14,421 bases of DNA from Bacillota bacterium (GCA_023395575.1 JAEWZA010000266.1:1-14421); one strand, 5' to 3'. Positions 7,142-13,949 are shown, counted from the first letter of the stretch. Translations and numbers: made by a program. Notes: generated by a model not told the origin, from the letters alone.

Positions 7142-7222
7142 GTGGAATTAAACATATTAATAATGTCCCAATGTGACGGAGGTGTGTTATATTATGAGCA
7201 AAATAATAGTCACGGGAGGTAA
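7142..7222 (+). CDS. Possible 26-residue leader peptide overlapping the murA start
   Basis: A very strong ribosome binding site (AAGGAGGGA, 7128-7136) stands seven bases before GTG 7142, which opens a 26-codon frame ending at TAA 7220-7222. The frame overlaps the first 29 bases of murA out of frame. It could couple translation to murA or be the relic of a former upstream gene. No family is recognisable; the peptide is too short to judge. Confidence 0.3.
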   Translation: MELNILIMSQCDGGVLYYEQNNSHGR

Positions 7223-7553
7223 AAAATTAAAAGGTGAGATTAGGATTGAAGGAGCAAAAAATTCAGTCTTACCAATATTAGCTGCTACAATCTTAAACGG
7301 GGGAGAAAATATAATTAAAAATTGCCCAATGTTTAAGGACGTGGAAGTTATTTTAGATATTTTAAGAAGGATTGGATGTAAAGTAAAAGTAGAAGATAAT
7401 ACAGCGATAATAGATTCGTCTACAATATCTTCTACTATTGTCCCAGAAAATCTTGCAACAGAAATGCGGTCTTCGATAATTTTAATGGGACCACTACTGG
7501 CAAGAGAAGGAAAAGTAACTATAAGCTATCCAGGTGAATGTGTTATAATATGA
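7194..7553 (+). pseudogene. murA: Truncated UDP-N-acetylglucosamine 1-carboxyvinyltransferase (MurA), N-terminal fragment
   Basis: MurA transfers enolpyruvate to UDP-GlcNAc, the first committed step of peptidoglycan synthesis; intact proteins have about 420 residues. This frame gives only 119. Its N-terminus is convincing: GAKNSVLPILAATIL with the substrate-binding K22-N23, and MRSSIILMGPLL with R92. It then reaches the catalytic loop, normally PGGC-IG, where the sequence reads PGECVII and stops: C116 matches the catalytic Cys115 of E. coli, followed by three residues and TGA (7551-7553). About 300 residues, most of both domains, are absent, and no continuation was found in any frame before or beyond the convergent response regulator. 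The start is ATG 7194 (GGAGG at 7178-7182, eleven bases upstream), not the in-frame GTG at 7173. The fragment cannot be an active enzyme; a complete murA must exist elsewhere. Confidence 0.88.
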
Positions 7554-7556
7554 ATA

Positions 7557-7973
7557 TTAAACAGTTACTTTTAGCTTATTTAATTCTAATTTCATTCTTC
7601 TGAATTCTAATGCTTTTCTTATTTTGTTAATAAATACAAGTTTATCTGTCTGATTTAGTGGCTTTTTGATATAATCAAAAATATCATAAGCAAATGCTTT
7701 TTCGTAAACTTCTTTTTCAGCACTTGAAGCTAAAATAATTGGAATCTCTTTGTACAAATCGGTCTTGGAGAATGTTTCTAAAAAACCAAATCCGTCTAGA
7801 ACAGGCATTTCTAAGTCTAAAATAATAATATCGATATTTCTGCTTTCAATCATATCCAGTGCTTCTTTTCCATTTAGTGCAGAAACAAAATTGATGTGTT
7901 CTTTATAGAGATAATTTCTGAGAATAGCATTATCCAAAGCGTTATCATCAGTTACAAGAATTGTACTAACCAT
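7557..7973 (-). CDS. Single-domain response regulator receiver (CheY-like)
   Basis: Predicted 138 residues comprising one receiver domain and a charged C-terminal helix, no output domain. The key residues are present: acidic pair D9-D10, phosphoacceptor D53 in IIILDLEMPVLDG, S83/S84 in the switch position and K104 followed by P105 (YIKKPL). It should accept phosphate from a histidine kinase coded elsewhere and act by protein contact. I start at ATG 7973, with AAGGAG seven bases upstream, not at the TTG 7988 that lies in the Shine-Dalgarno region. Its 3' end is only 3 bp from the stop of the truncated murA on the other strand, an arrangement that suggests a rearrangement joint. No kinase or chemotaxis gene is adjacent, so the pathway is unknown. 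Confidence 0.88.
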   Translation of the reverse strand: MVSTILVTDDNALDNAILRNYLYKEHINFVSALNGKEALDMIESRNIDIIILDLEMPVLDGFGFLETFSKTDLYKEIPIILASSAEKEVYEKAFAYDIFDYIKKPLNQTDKLVFINKIRKALEFRRMKLELNKLKVTV

Positions 7974-8254
7974 GTTTAACTCCTTCAAAAAATTTTATAA
8001 TACCTAGATTTAAAATGAAATTTTTCCATTGTATAAAATCTCATTACATCAACGGTGTGTAAGCGAGGTCGGAAATCACAGCCTGAAAATCAAAGCGGTA
8101 GCCTCTACATATAAAAATAGGGGACATTTTCTTAACTCGTTATATTTATTTATTCTATAAAAAGTAGCAAGAACCTTCTTTATTATTTAAAAAAAATTCA
8201 GGAATTTTTTAGAAAAATATGTACATAGTATACAAAGCTTAATTTTGATTTAAC
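7974..8254. other. Intergenic region with a GC-rich block and possible insertion-sequence-end remnant
   Basis: The response regulator's promoter should lie here but none is clear. Bases 8051-8108 are markedly richer in G+C than the surroundings and contain two similar 12-mers, GGAAATCACAGC (8071-8082) and GAAAATCAAAGC (8085-8096). Just after, AGGGGACATTTTC (near 8117-8129) resembles, from memory, terminal motifs of some IS21/IS481-type elements. A hairpin AAAAAATTC-AG-GAATTTTTT occurs at 8191-8210. No transposase is present. Confidence 0.35.
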
Positions 8255-8283
8255 ATTACATAAGAAAAATATTATGATATAAT
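8255..8283 (+). promoter_or_regulatory. Sigma-A promoter with extended -10 for the structured RNA / sigma operon
   Basis: ATTACA (8255-8260; four of six matches to the -35 consensus), a 17-base spacer and TATAAT (8278-8283), with TG at 8275-8276. It is among the best promoters in the window, yet the next clear gene starts almost 390 bases downstream. Transcription should begin near 8290. Confidence 0.65.
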
Positions 8284-8289
8284 ACTTAA

Positions 8290-8490
8290 GATAAAAGTCA
8301 TAGAGTCGCACCTCTTATTACTAATTTGCATTTTAAATAGCCCATTTGCGGGGATGGAGAAAAGCTTCGCAATGTTCAAACACTAACCTCCCATACATCA
8401 TTTCGGTACAAACTATAATGAAACTATAGTGGGTCGTGGGAGGTACGCAGTATTTGCTCAATCCACAAAAAGCTGCTTGCAGCTTTTTGA
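8290..8490 (+). ncRNA. Candidate structured non-coding RNA ending in an intrinsic terminator
   Basis: The segment follows a strong promoter and contains nested pairings: GGATGGAG (8352-8359) with CTCAATCC (8457-8464), one mismatch; CCTCCCA (8387-8393) with TGGGAGG (8437-8443), perfect; ACTATA (8412-8417) with TATAGT (8425-8430). It ends with the perfect 11-bp hairpin CAAAAAGCTGC-TT-GCAGCTTTTTG (8466-8489), which has a terminator-like T-run. The result is a closing stem, an open middle and an apical stem in about 200 nt. No known RNA family was recognised; a 6S-like outline is possible but unproven. It may instead be the 5' leader of the sigma gene, or a dispersed repeat. The minus-strand frame across it (8333-8533) lacks a convincing ribosome binding site. 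Confidence 0.45.
8466..8489 (+). terminator. Perfect terminator-like hairpin
   Basis: CAAAAAGCTGC (8466-8476), TT loop, GCAGCTTTTTG (8479-8489). The A-run and T-run allow function on either strand. The last part, AGCTT (8481-8485), could instead pair with AAGCT (8539-8543) as part of a competing longer hairpin. Confidence 0.6.
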
Positions 8491-8581
8491 TATGCGAAGA
8501 GAATGATGAATATACGTAATGTAAACTTCGCATTTTTCAAGCTATGAGTCGCTGCATTTGCAGCGCACTGCTCAAGCGGTG
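8481..8581 (+). promoter_or_regulatory. Hairpin cluster upstream of the sigma-factor gene
   Basis: Three hairpins follow in tandem: ATGCGAAG (8492-8499) with CTTCGCAT (8526-8533), extended by AGCTT/AAGCT (8481-8485, 8539-8543); CGCTGCA-TT-TGCAGCG (8550-8565); and CACTGC-TCAA-GCGGTG (8566-8581). GCGAAG (8494-8499) could instead pair with the earlier CTTCGC at 8365-8370, so alternative folds exist. This may be a regulatory leader for the sigma operon or part of a repeat element. Confidence 0.4.
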
Positions 8582-8668
8582 ATAAAAATATTCAAATCAA
8601 TATTTTAGGATATTGTTTCTATATTTTAAATACGAAATAGTATTATAAGAAAGTAGGATCAAAAAGCT

Positions 8669-9265
8669 ATGAGACTTGAAAACGAAAATCTCCTTTTACA
8701 AAAGGCTAGATATGGGAATGTTCAAGCATTTGAAGAACTTACCAGCACTTATTATATAAAGGTATACAATATTTGTTATAGAATGTTGAATAATTCTGAG
8801 GATGCAAGTGAACAGGCTCAAGAGGCGTTTATAAAGGCATTTAAGTACATTAAAGACTTTAAAGGCAATTGCTCTGTATCCACATGGTTATATCGCATTG
8901 CAACTAATGTATGTCTTGATTTTTTAAGAAAAAATAAAAACAAGAAAGATATTTCACTTGAACAAAAAACCTTTGAGGATCTGAAGGTAGAAGATAGGTT
9001 GATTTCAAAAAGTCCAGGACCTGAAAAACTTGCAGAAATTAATGCTCAAAGGAGAGCTATAAATGATGCACTCTCAAAAATGAGTGAAAAAAACAGACTG
9101 ATAATTATACTTAGGGATTTAAATGGATTTAGCTATGAAGAAATAGCAGATATTATTCAATCGCCCGTTGGAACAGTTAAATCAAGAATTAGCAGAGCAA
9201 GAGCTGAATTAAGAGATTTATTGTGCAAGGAAAAGGAACATTTATTTACTGATTACGTCAAATAA
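8669..9265 (+). CDS. ECF-type RNA polymerase sigma factor (group IV)
   Basis: Predicted 198 residues with the two sigma domains of the extracytoplasmic function class. Region 2 is at about 20-90, including SEDASEQAQEAFIKAFKYI and STWLYRIATNVCLDFLRK, which contact core polymerase and the -10 element. Region 4 is at about 127-183 with the helix-turn-helix YEEIADIIQSPVGTVKSRISRARAEL that reads the -35. The linker (90-126) is rather long. The likely role is to direct polymerase to a small envelope-stress regulon. The gene for its anti-sigma factor starts 20 bases downstream, the usual arrangement. The ribosome binding site is modest (AGTAGGAT, about ten bases before ATG 8669). Closest in style to SigW-like factors; the regulon cannot be inferred. 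A typical ECF autoregulatory promoter was not obvious in 8585-8668. Confidence 0.93.
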   Translation: MRLENENLLLQKARYGNVQAFEELTSTYYIKVYNICYRMLNNSEDASEQAQEAFIKAFKYIKDFKGNCSVSTWLYRIATNVCLDFLRKNKNKKDISLEQKTFEDLKVEDRLISKSPGPEKLAEINAQRRAINDALSKMSEKNRLIIILRDLNGFSYEEIADIIQSPVGTVKSRISRARAELRDLLCKEKEHLFTDYVK

Positions 9266-9285
9266 TATTGAAGGGAGGGATAACA

Positions 9286-10563
9286 ATGAATTTCTGCAAA
9301 GAATGTGATGAATATATTTCGTTATATATAGACCAACTGTTAGATGATGAGACAAAGTCAGAATTTTTAGAGCATATAGATAAATGCAGCCATTGCTCAG
9401 CTAAATTTGAGGAAGCATTATATTGTGATGAGTTGTTTAAGAAAGAACAGGACATACCGCTTCCAGAGAATTTTTCAGAAACTCTACATATGCGACTTCA
9501 ACAGGTAAGCGAAAGCTCAAATAAAAAGAATACACAAGAAAAATTAGTATTTATTATAAAAAACAAAAGGTTTATTGCCAGTCTGTCAACGGCAGCTGTT
9601 CTTGTTATTTCACTATTAGCATATAATTTGATGCCAAGTATGGTTACTAAGAACCATTCTACTGCTAAATACAGTGAAGCTGCACGATTGGAAAACAATA
9701 TGGCTGAAGATACTGTTAATTCAGGTGATTTTTCTGTAAATAGTGAAGTTGAAAAAAACATACAAGCTCAAGCTAACAGTGAAAGTAATTTATTAAGAGC
9801 AAAGGGTACTGAAGATGTAGCCGCAGAGGGTCCATCTGATGATAGAGATATTAAAATAACCTTCAGTGAACCATTACCAACTGATAAACAAGAAAATGCT
9901 GTTACGGACAATAGTATAAATATGAGAACTTTCGAAACTGAAGATAGAGATGGCTCTGAGAGTGGTAGCCAAGATGTACAACCAAAAAATGATGATGTAC
10001 TATATTCGATATTAGGTAATAATCCTGACACTGTAAAACATGTTTCAAATTATTCGGAAATAAAAATGGTGGTATCAGCTGAACGCACCGAAATTGAACA
10101 ATTAAAATTATTAATGAACGATATTGGTGCGAGTGAGCTACATACAGTTTCAGATAACAATGTTGTTGAAGATTCGATTTTGAACTTTGATGAAAAGGCT
10201 GATAAAGATAGCTCTAATACCTCAACACATGAGGCAATAGCAAGCTTTGTTATAGATCAAGAATATGTTGATTACTATTTACCTTTAAATCAGTATAGTT
10301 TGTTAGAAACATGGGCAGAAAAATATCATCTGGAATTTGACACCAAAACTGATATAATAAAAAAAGATGTTAGTCAAATCTACAATGAAATAAATAAAAA
10401 GAAAGAGGAAATAGATAACAAGATTTCAAACGCATCAAAGAATAAAGAGGACACGTCGGGTTATGAAGCCGAAAAAGAAAGACTTACTGAAGAATTGAAC
10501 AAAATAAGTAATGAAAAAGAAATAGTTGTTGTCAGGATATTTTTTGTACTTTCGTCAGATTAA
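9286..10563 (+). CDS. Membrane-anchored zinc-finger anti-sigma factor with long extracytoplasmic domain
   Basis: Predicted 425 residues. The N-terminus carries a ZAS-type zinc-binding anti-sigma domain: C4/C7, then H30-x3-C34-x2-C37 (HIDKCSHC). One transmembrane helix lies at about 96-115. Residues 117-425 should be outside the cell: an acidic, Ser/Asn-rich linker to about 240, a compact region (SNYSEIKMVVSAERTEIEQLK onward) and a strongly charged coiled coil at about 365-413, ending in VVVRIFFVLSSD. The C-terminal half recalls DUF4349-like proteins but lacks their terminal membrane helix. It most likely holds the sigma factor at the membrane until an envelope signal leads to its release. ATG 9286 is chosen because AAGGGAGGG (9271-9279) is its ribosome binding site; the in-frame TTG 9268 lies before that site. 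Specific signal unknown. Confidence 0.85.
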   Translation: MNFCKECDEYISLYIDQLLDDETKSEFLEHIDKCSHCSAKFEEALYCDELFKKEQDIPLPENFSETLHMRLQQVSESSNKKNTQEKLVFIIKNKRFIASLSTAAVLVISLLAYNLMPSMVTKNHSTAKYSEAARLENNMAEDTVNSGDFSVNSEVEKNIQAQANSESNLLRAKGTEDVAAEGPSDDRDIKITFSEPLPTDKQENAVTDNSINMRTFETEDRDGSESGSQDVQPKNDDVLYSILGNNPDTVKHVSNYSEIKMVVSAERTEIEQLKLLMNDIGASELHTVSDNNVVEDSILNFDEKADKDSSNTSTHEAIASFVIDQEYVDYYLPLNQYSLLETWAEKYHLEFDTKTDIIKKDVSQIYNEINKKKEEIDNKISNASKNKEDTSGYEAEKERLTEELNKISNEKEIVVVRIFFVLSSD

Positions 10564-10594
10564 TAGTTATAATAAAATTTTTCTAAATCGATAA

Positions 10595-10622
10595 ATTTCA
10601 TTTGGAATCAAGGCATTATAAT
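10595..10622 (+). promoter_or_regulatory. Possible promoter for polA
   Basis: A perfect TATAAT (10617-10622) with a weak -35 (ATTTCA 10595-10600, 16-base spacer), about 33 bases before the polA start. No terminator follows the anti-sigma gene, so read-through from that operon is also possible. Confidence 0.35.
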
Positions 10623-10654
10623 CTTATATGAGCGCCCAAGGAGGCTAATTTATT

Positions 10655-13336
10655 TTGGAAAAGATAATGATTGTTGACGGTAATAGTATTTTGAACAGGG
10701 CTTTTTATGGACTTAGTAAAACAGCAAACCTTACAAATTCTGAAGGTGTACACACAAATGCTGTCTTTGGCTTTATAAATATCATATCTAAATATTTGGC
10801 AGAAGAAGAGCCTAAATACTTATGTGTGGCTTTTGACTTAAAAGCACCTACCTTCAGACACAAGGAGTACGATCAATACAAAGCCCAAAGAAAAGGAATG
10901 CCACCAGAATTAGCTGAGCAGGTTCCAATTATTAAGCAGGTTTTAGATGCTATGAATATTAAAAGAGTTGAGGTAGAGGGCTATGAGGCAGATGATATAT
11001 TAGGTTCTATTTCTCTATGTGCAGAAGAAAAAGGAATGGAAGCTATTTTATTAACTGGTGATAGAGACTCTTTGCAGCTTGCCTCAGAAACTACTAGAAT
11101 TAAGCTCCCTGTTACAAGAGGAAACAAAACTGAAACAGATGAGTATGATTCTCAGAAGGTATTTGAAAAATATGGTGTGACTCCAATTAAGTTGATTGAC
11201 GTAAAAGGACTTATGGGAGACCCGTCAGACAATATTCCTGGTGTTCCTGGAATTGGAGAAAAAACTGCCCTTGAATTAATAAAAAAATTTAACAGTATAG
11301 AAGAGATTTATGAAAATATAGCTTTAATTGAAAAAAAAGGCGTTCGTGAGAAGCTAGAAGCAAATAAGGATTTAGCTTTCCTTTGTAAAAGGCTTGCTAC
11401 AATTGAGAGAAGAATGCCTGATATTTGTAATGTGGAGCAATATCTTAGGGTTGATTTTGATAAAGACAAGCTTTATGATATTTTCAAGAAGCTAGAGTTT
11501 AAGACCTTTATAGAGAAATTTGGTTTAAAAGATAATGCTTCTTTACAGACTTTAGATAATTTGACTTCGGAACACATAAAAATAACTTCTATAGTTGATT
11601 TAGAACAGTACATTAAAGAAATTAAATCCACCAAGAGTATGACTGTTTATTATCATATGGACCTTTCAGGGAGCTTTGTAGATGACCTTTGCATATATAC
11701 AGGTGAAGATAACTCAATTCCTGCAGTTTTTGTATTCTCAAAGGATTTTTCAAGTGGTACAGCAATAAAAGCTCTAAAGGACATATTTGAGGACAAGGAA
11801 ATAAAGAAATATGGTCATGATTTAAAAGCGTTTATTAAGCATTTAAAAGCTTCTTATATAGAGATAAATGGTCTTTCCTTCGACACTATGATTGCTGCTT
11901 ATATATTAGAGCCCACCAGAAGCAGTTATAGGATATCAGAGTTATCGGAAGATATTCTGAATAAGGCGATCACAGCTGCAGAGAATTTGTATGATAAACA
12001 CGGTAATAAACTGCAAAATCTTGATATAGATACAGATACAATTTGTGCAACATGTGCTAAAGTAATTTTTGAGCTAGTTCAAGCTTTTGCTCCAATTATT
12101 AAAGAAAATGAACAGGAAGAGCTCTTTTATAATATTGAGCTACCACTTGTTGAAGTGCTTGCAGATATGGAACTAAGGGGCTTCAAGGTAGATGTAGAAG
12201 GGCTTCAGACTTTTTCAAAGGAGCTAGATGGAAAAATTTCTGTTTTGGAAAATGAAATCTATATGCTTGCTGGTGAAAATTTTAATATAAATTCTCCTAA
12301 ACAATTGGGAGTTATTTTGTTTGAAAAGCTAGGTCTGCCCTCAGCTAAAAAGACAAAAACAGGATATTCAACGGGCGCAGAGGTGCTAGAAAAGCTATCT
12401 CAAAAACATGAGATTGTAGATAGGATACTTGAATATAGGCAGTTGATGAAGTTAAAATCAACTTATGCTGATGGATTATTGACTGTAATTGATAAAAATA
12501 CAGGTAAAATTCATTCAAGCTTTAACCAAACAGTTACAGCAACAGGAAGAATCAGTAGTACAGAACCTAATCTTCAAAATATTCCAATAAAGCTGGAGCT
12601 TGGTAGAAAAATTAGGAAGGTTTTCATTCCTTCTGACAAAAATTATATACTACTTGATGCCGATTATTCTCAGATAGAGTTAAGAGTTTTAGCTCATATT
12701 ACAGGTGACAAAAATATGATTGAGGCATTTAATAGCAATGAGGATATTCATACCACTACCGCCTCAAAGGTATTTGGGATCCCTATAAATGAGGTTTCTT
12801 CCATAATGAGATCCAGAGCAAAGGCTGTAAACTTTGGTATTGTCTATGGAATAGGAGATTTTAGCCTGGCACAGGATATTGGAGTTACAAAAAAGGAAGC
12901 AAAAAGGTATATTGATGAATATCTGGATAAGTACTCCAGTGTAAAAGAATATATGAGTGAAACAGTTGAAAAGGGTAGGGAAATGGGCTTTGTTACTACT
13001 GTTTTTAACAGAAGAAGATACCTTCCTGAGCTTAAGTCCAGCAATTTCCATATGCGTGCATTTGGAGAGCGTGTTGCCATGAATACTCCAATACAAGGTA
13101 CTGCGGCAGATATAATTAAGATATCGATGGTAAGGGTTTATAATGAGCTCAAAAAAAGGAAGTTAAAATCAAGATTGATATTACAGGTACATGATGAGCT
13201 TATAATAGAAACAGAAAAGACTGAGTTAGATGAGGTTTCGAAGCTTTTAAAGGATTGTATGGAAAATGCAGTGTCATTAGCAGTTCCGATAACTGTAGAT
13301 GTTAAGTATGGAGAAACCTGGTATGAGACAAAATAA
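10655..13336 (+). CDS. polA: DNA polymerase I
   Basis: Predicted 893 residues, full family length. DNA polymerase I fills gaps and removes RNA primers during repair and lagging-strand synthesis. The 5'-3' exonuclease domain (about 1-290) shows DGNSILNRAF, GYEADDILGS, LTGDRDSLQL and GDPSDNIPGVPGIGEKTA. A middle domain (about 300-490) occupies the 3'-5' exonuclease position, but the metal-binding DxE motif is not visible (the region reads YYHMD), so proofreading is probably lost, as in several Gram-positive and thermophile Pol I enzymes. The polymerase domain has motif A DYSQIELR (D670), motif B RSRAKAVNFGIVYG (R719, K723, F727) and motif C VHDEL (H846, D847). The start is TTG 10655, ten bases after AAGGAGG (10638-10644); the ATG at 10667 is too far from that site. 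The 3' end overlaps coaE by 14 bases. Confidence 0.97.
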   Translation: MEKIMIVDGNSILNRAFYGLSKTANLTNSEGVHTNAVFGFINIISKYLAEEEPKYLCVAFDLKAPTFRHKEYDQYKAQRKGMPPELAEQVPIIKQVLDAMNIKRVEVEGYEADDILGSISLCAEEKGMEAILLTGDRDSLQLASETTRIKLPVTRGNKTETDEYDSQKVFEKYGVTPIKLIDVKGLMGDPSDNIPGVPGIGEKTALELIKKFNSIEEIYENIALIEKKGVREKLEANKDLAFLCKRLATIERRMPDICNVEQYLRVDFDKDKLYDIFKKLEFKTFIEKFGLKDNASLQTLDNLTSEHIKITSIVDLEQYIKEIKSTKSMTVYYHMDLSGSFVDDLCIYTGEDNSIPAVFVFSKDFSSGTAIKALKDIFEDKEIKKYGHDLKAFIKHLKASYIEINGLSFDTMIAAYILEPTRSSYRISELSEDILNKAITAAENLYDKHGNKLQNLDIDTDTICATCAKVIFELVQAFAPIIKENEQEELFYNIELPLVEVLADMELRGFKVDVEGLQTFSKELDGKISVLENEIYMLAGENFNINSPKQLGVILFEKLGLPSAKKTKTGYSTGAEVLEKLSQKHEIVDRILEYRQLMKLKSTYADGLLTVIDKNTGKIHSSFNQTVTATGRISSTEPNLQNIPIKLELGRKIRKVFIPSDKNYILLDADYSQIELRVLAHITGDKNMIEAFNSNEDIHTTTASKVFGIPINEVSSIMRSRAKAVNFGIVYGIGDFSLAQDIGVTKKEAKRYIDEYLDKYSSVKEYMSETVEKGREMGFVTTVFNRRRYLPELKSSNFHMRAFGERVAMNTPIQGTAADIIKISMVRVYNELKKRKLKSRLILQVHDELIIETEKTELDEVSKLLKDCMENAVSLAVPITVDVKYGETWYETK

Positions 13337-13949
13337 GGATTCAATTGTACTTGGAGTAACAGGAGGTATTGGGAGCGGTAAGAGTACTGTCAGCCAGATA
13401 CTTAGAGACTTGGGCGCTGAGATAATTGATGCAGATGCTATAAGCAGGCAGATTGTTATGCCTGGAGAAAATGCATTAGGAGAGCTAATTAGCACATTTG
13501 GTAAAGATATCGTTGATGAGTTTGGACAGCTAAAAAGAAAGAGGTTGGCTGAAATAGTTTTTGAGGATGGGGATAAGCTTCAAAAATTAAATTATATTAT
13601 GCATAACCATGTGGCTAGGAAAATACGAGCTACAGTAAACGAATTGACTAAACAAAAATCTAAGGTTATTGTTATAGATGCTCCATTACCAATAAAGACA
13701 GGCTTTTTAGATTTGTGCGATCAAGTGTGGACAGTATCTGCACAAATAGAACTGCGTATTGATAGGATTTTTAAAAGAAGTGGAATGACATATGACGAAG
13801 CAGTGTCCAGAATAAAATCACAAATTTCTGAAGAAGAGTATATTAGCATTGCAAATACTGTTATTTATAACAACGGAGATTATTTAAAATTGAAAGAGGA
13901 AGTTAAAAATAAATTTAACAGTATTTTAGATAAGTATAGATGTGACTAA
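13323..13949 (+). CDS. coaE: Dephospho-CoA kinase
   Basis: Predicted 208 residues. The enzyme phosphorylates the 3'-hydroxyl of dephospho-CoA with ATP, the last step of coenzyme A synthesis. The Walker A loop GGIGSGKST starts at residue 14 (K20, S21), followed by AEIIDADAISRQIV, where D36/D38 are the usual catalytic/substrate acid positions. Later motifs DAPLPIKTGFLDLCDQVW and RIFKRSGMTYDEAVSRIKSQ fit the family, with P-I-K in place of the commoner P-L-L-F-E. ATG 13323 is preferred because GGAG at 13309-13312 stands about ten bases upstream; the in-frame ATGs at 13299 and 13308 lack such a site. The gene starts inside the end of polA in another frame, so the two are co-transcribed and probably translationally coupled. 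polA-coaE adjacency is common in Firmicutes. Confidence 0.94.
   Translation: MRQNKDSIVLGVTGGIGSGKSTVSQILRDLGAEIIDADAISRQIVMPGENALGELISTFGKDIVDEFGQLKRKRLAEIVFEDGDKLQKLNYIMHNHVARKIRATVNELTKQKSKVIVIDAPLPIKTGFLDLCDQVWTVSAQIELRIDRIFKRSGMTYDEAVSRIKSQISEEEYISIANTVIYNNGDYLKLKEEVKNKFNSILDKYRCD

Noticed and set aside
7545..7600. murA continuing in another frame (simple frameshift)
   Set aside because: The bases after CVI, read in all three plus frames, do not give the expected GARPIDLH-type continuation, so it is a truncation and not a frameshift.
8041..8110. Possible cyclic-di-GMP or other known riboswitch
   Set aside because: The AATCAAAGC and GGTAGCC strings resemble parts of the GEMM motif, but the required GNRA tetraloop receptor, conserved GACGCAAAGC core and paired helices could not be assembled on either strand.
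8431..8450. ZTP (pfl) riboswitch, from GGGTCGTG
   Set aside because: Only this short string matches; the CCGGGC and CCGCCTGGGCA parts of the motif are missing.
8333..8533. 66-residue minus-strand reading frame across the structured block
   Set aside because: No convincing ribosome binding site, composition dominated by palindromic DNA, and it reads through a strong terminator-like hairpin; more likely a shadow of a structured RNA or repeat.
8300..8600. SRP RNA, RNase P RNA or tmRNA
   Set aside because: Signature sequences (the GGAAGGAAGC-type SRP loop, the RNase P GAGGAAAGTCC core, the tmRNA ends) are absent.
12764..13096. Minus-strand open frames inside polA
   Set aside because: They lie antisense to conserved polymerase motifs B and surrounding helices; they are shadows with no ribosome binding site.
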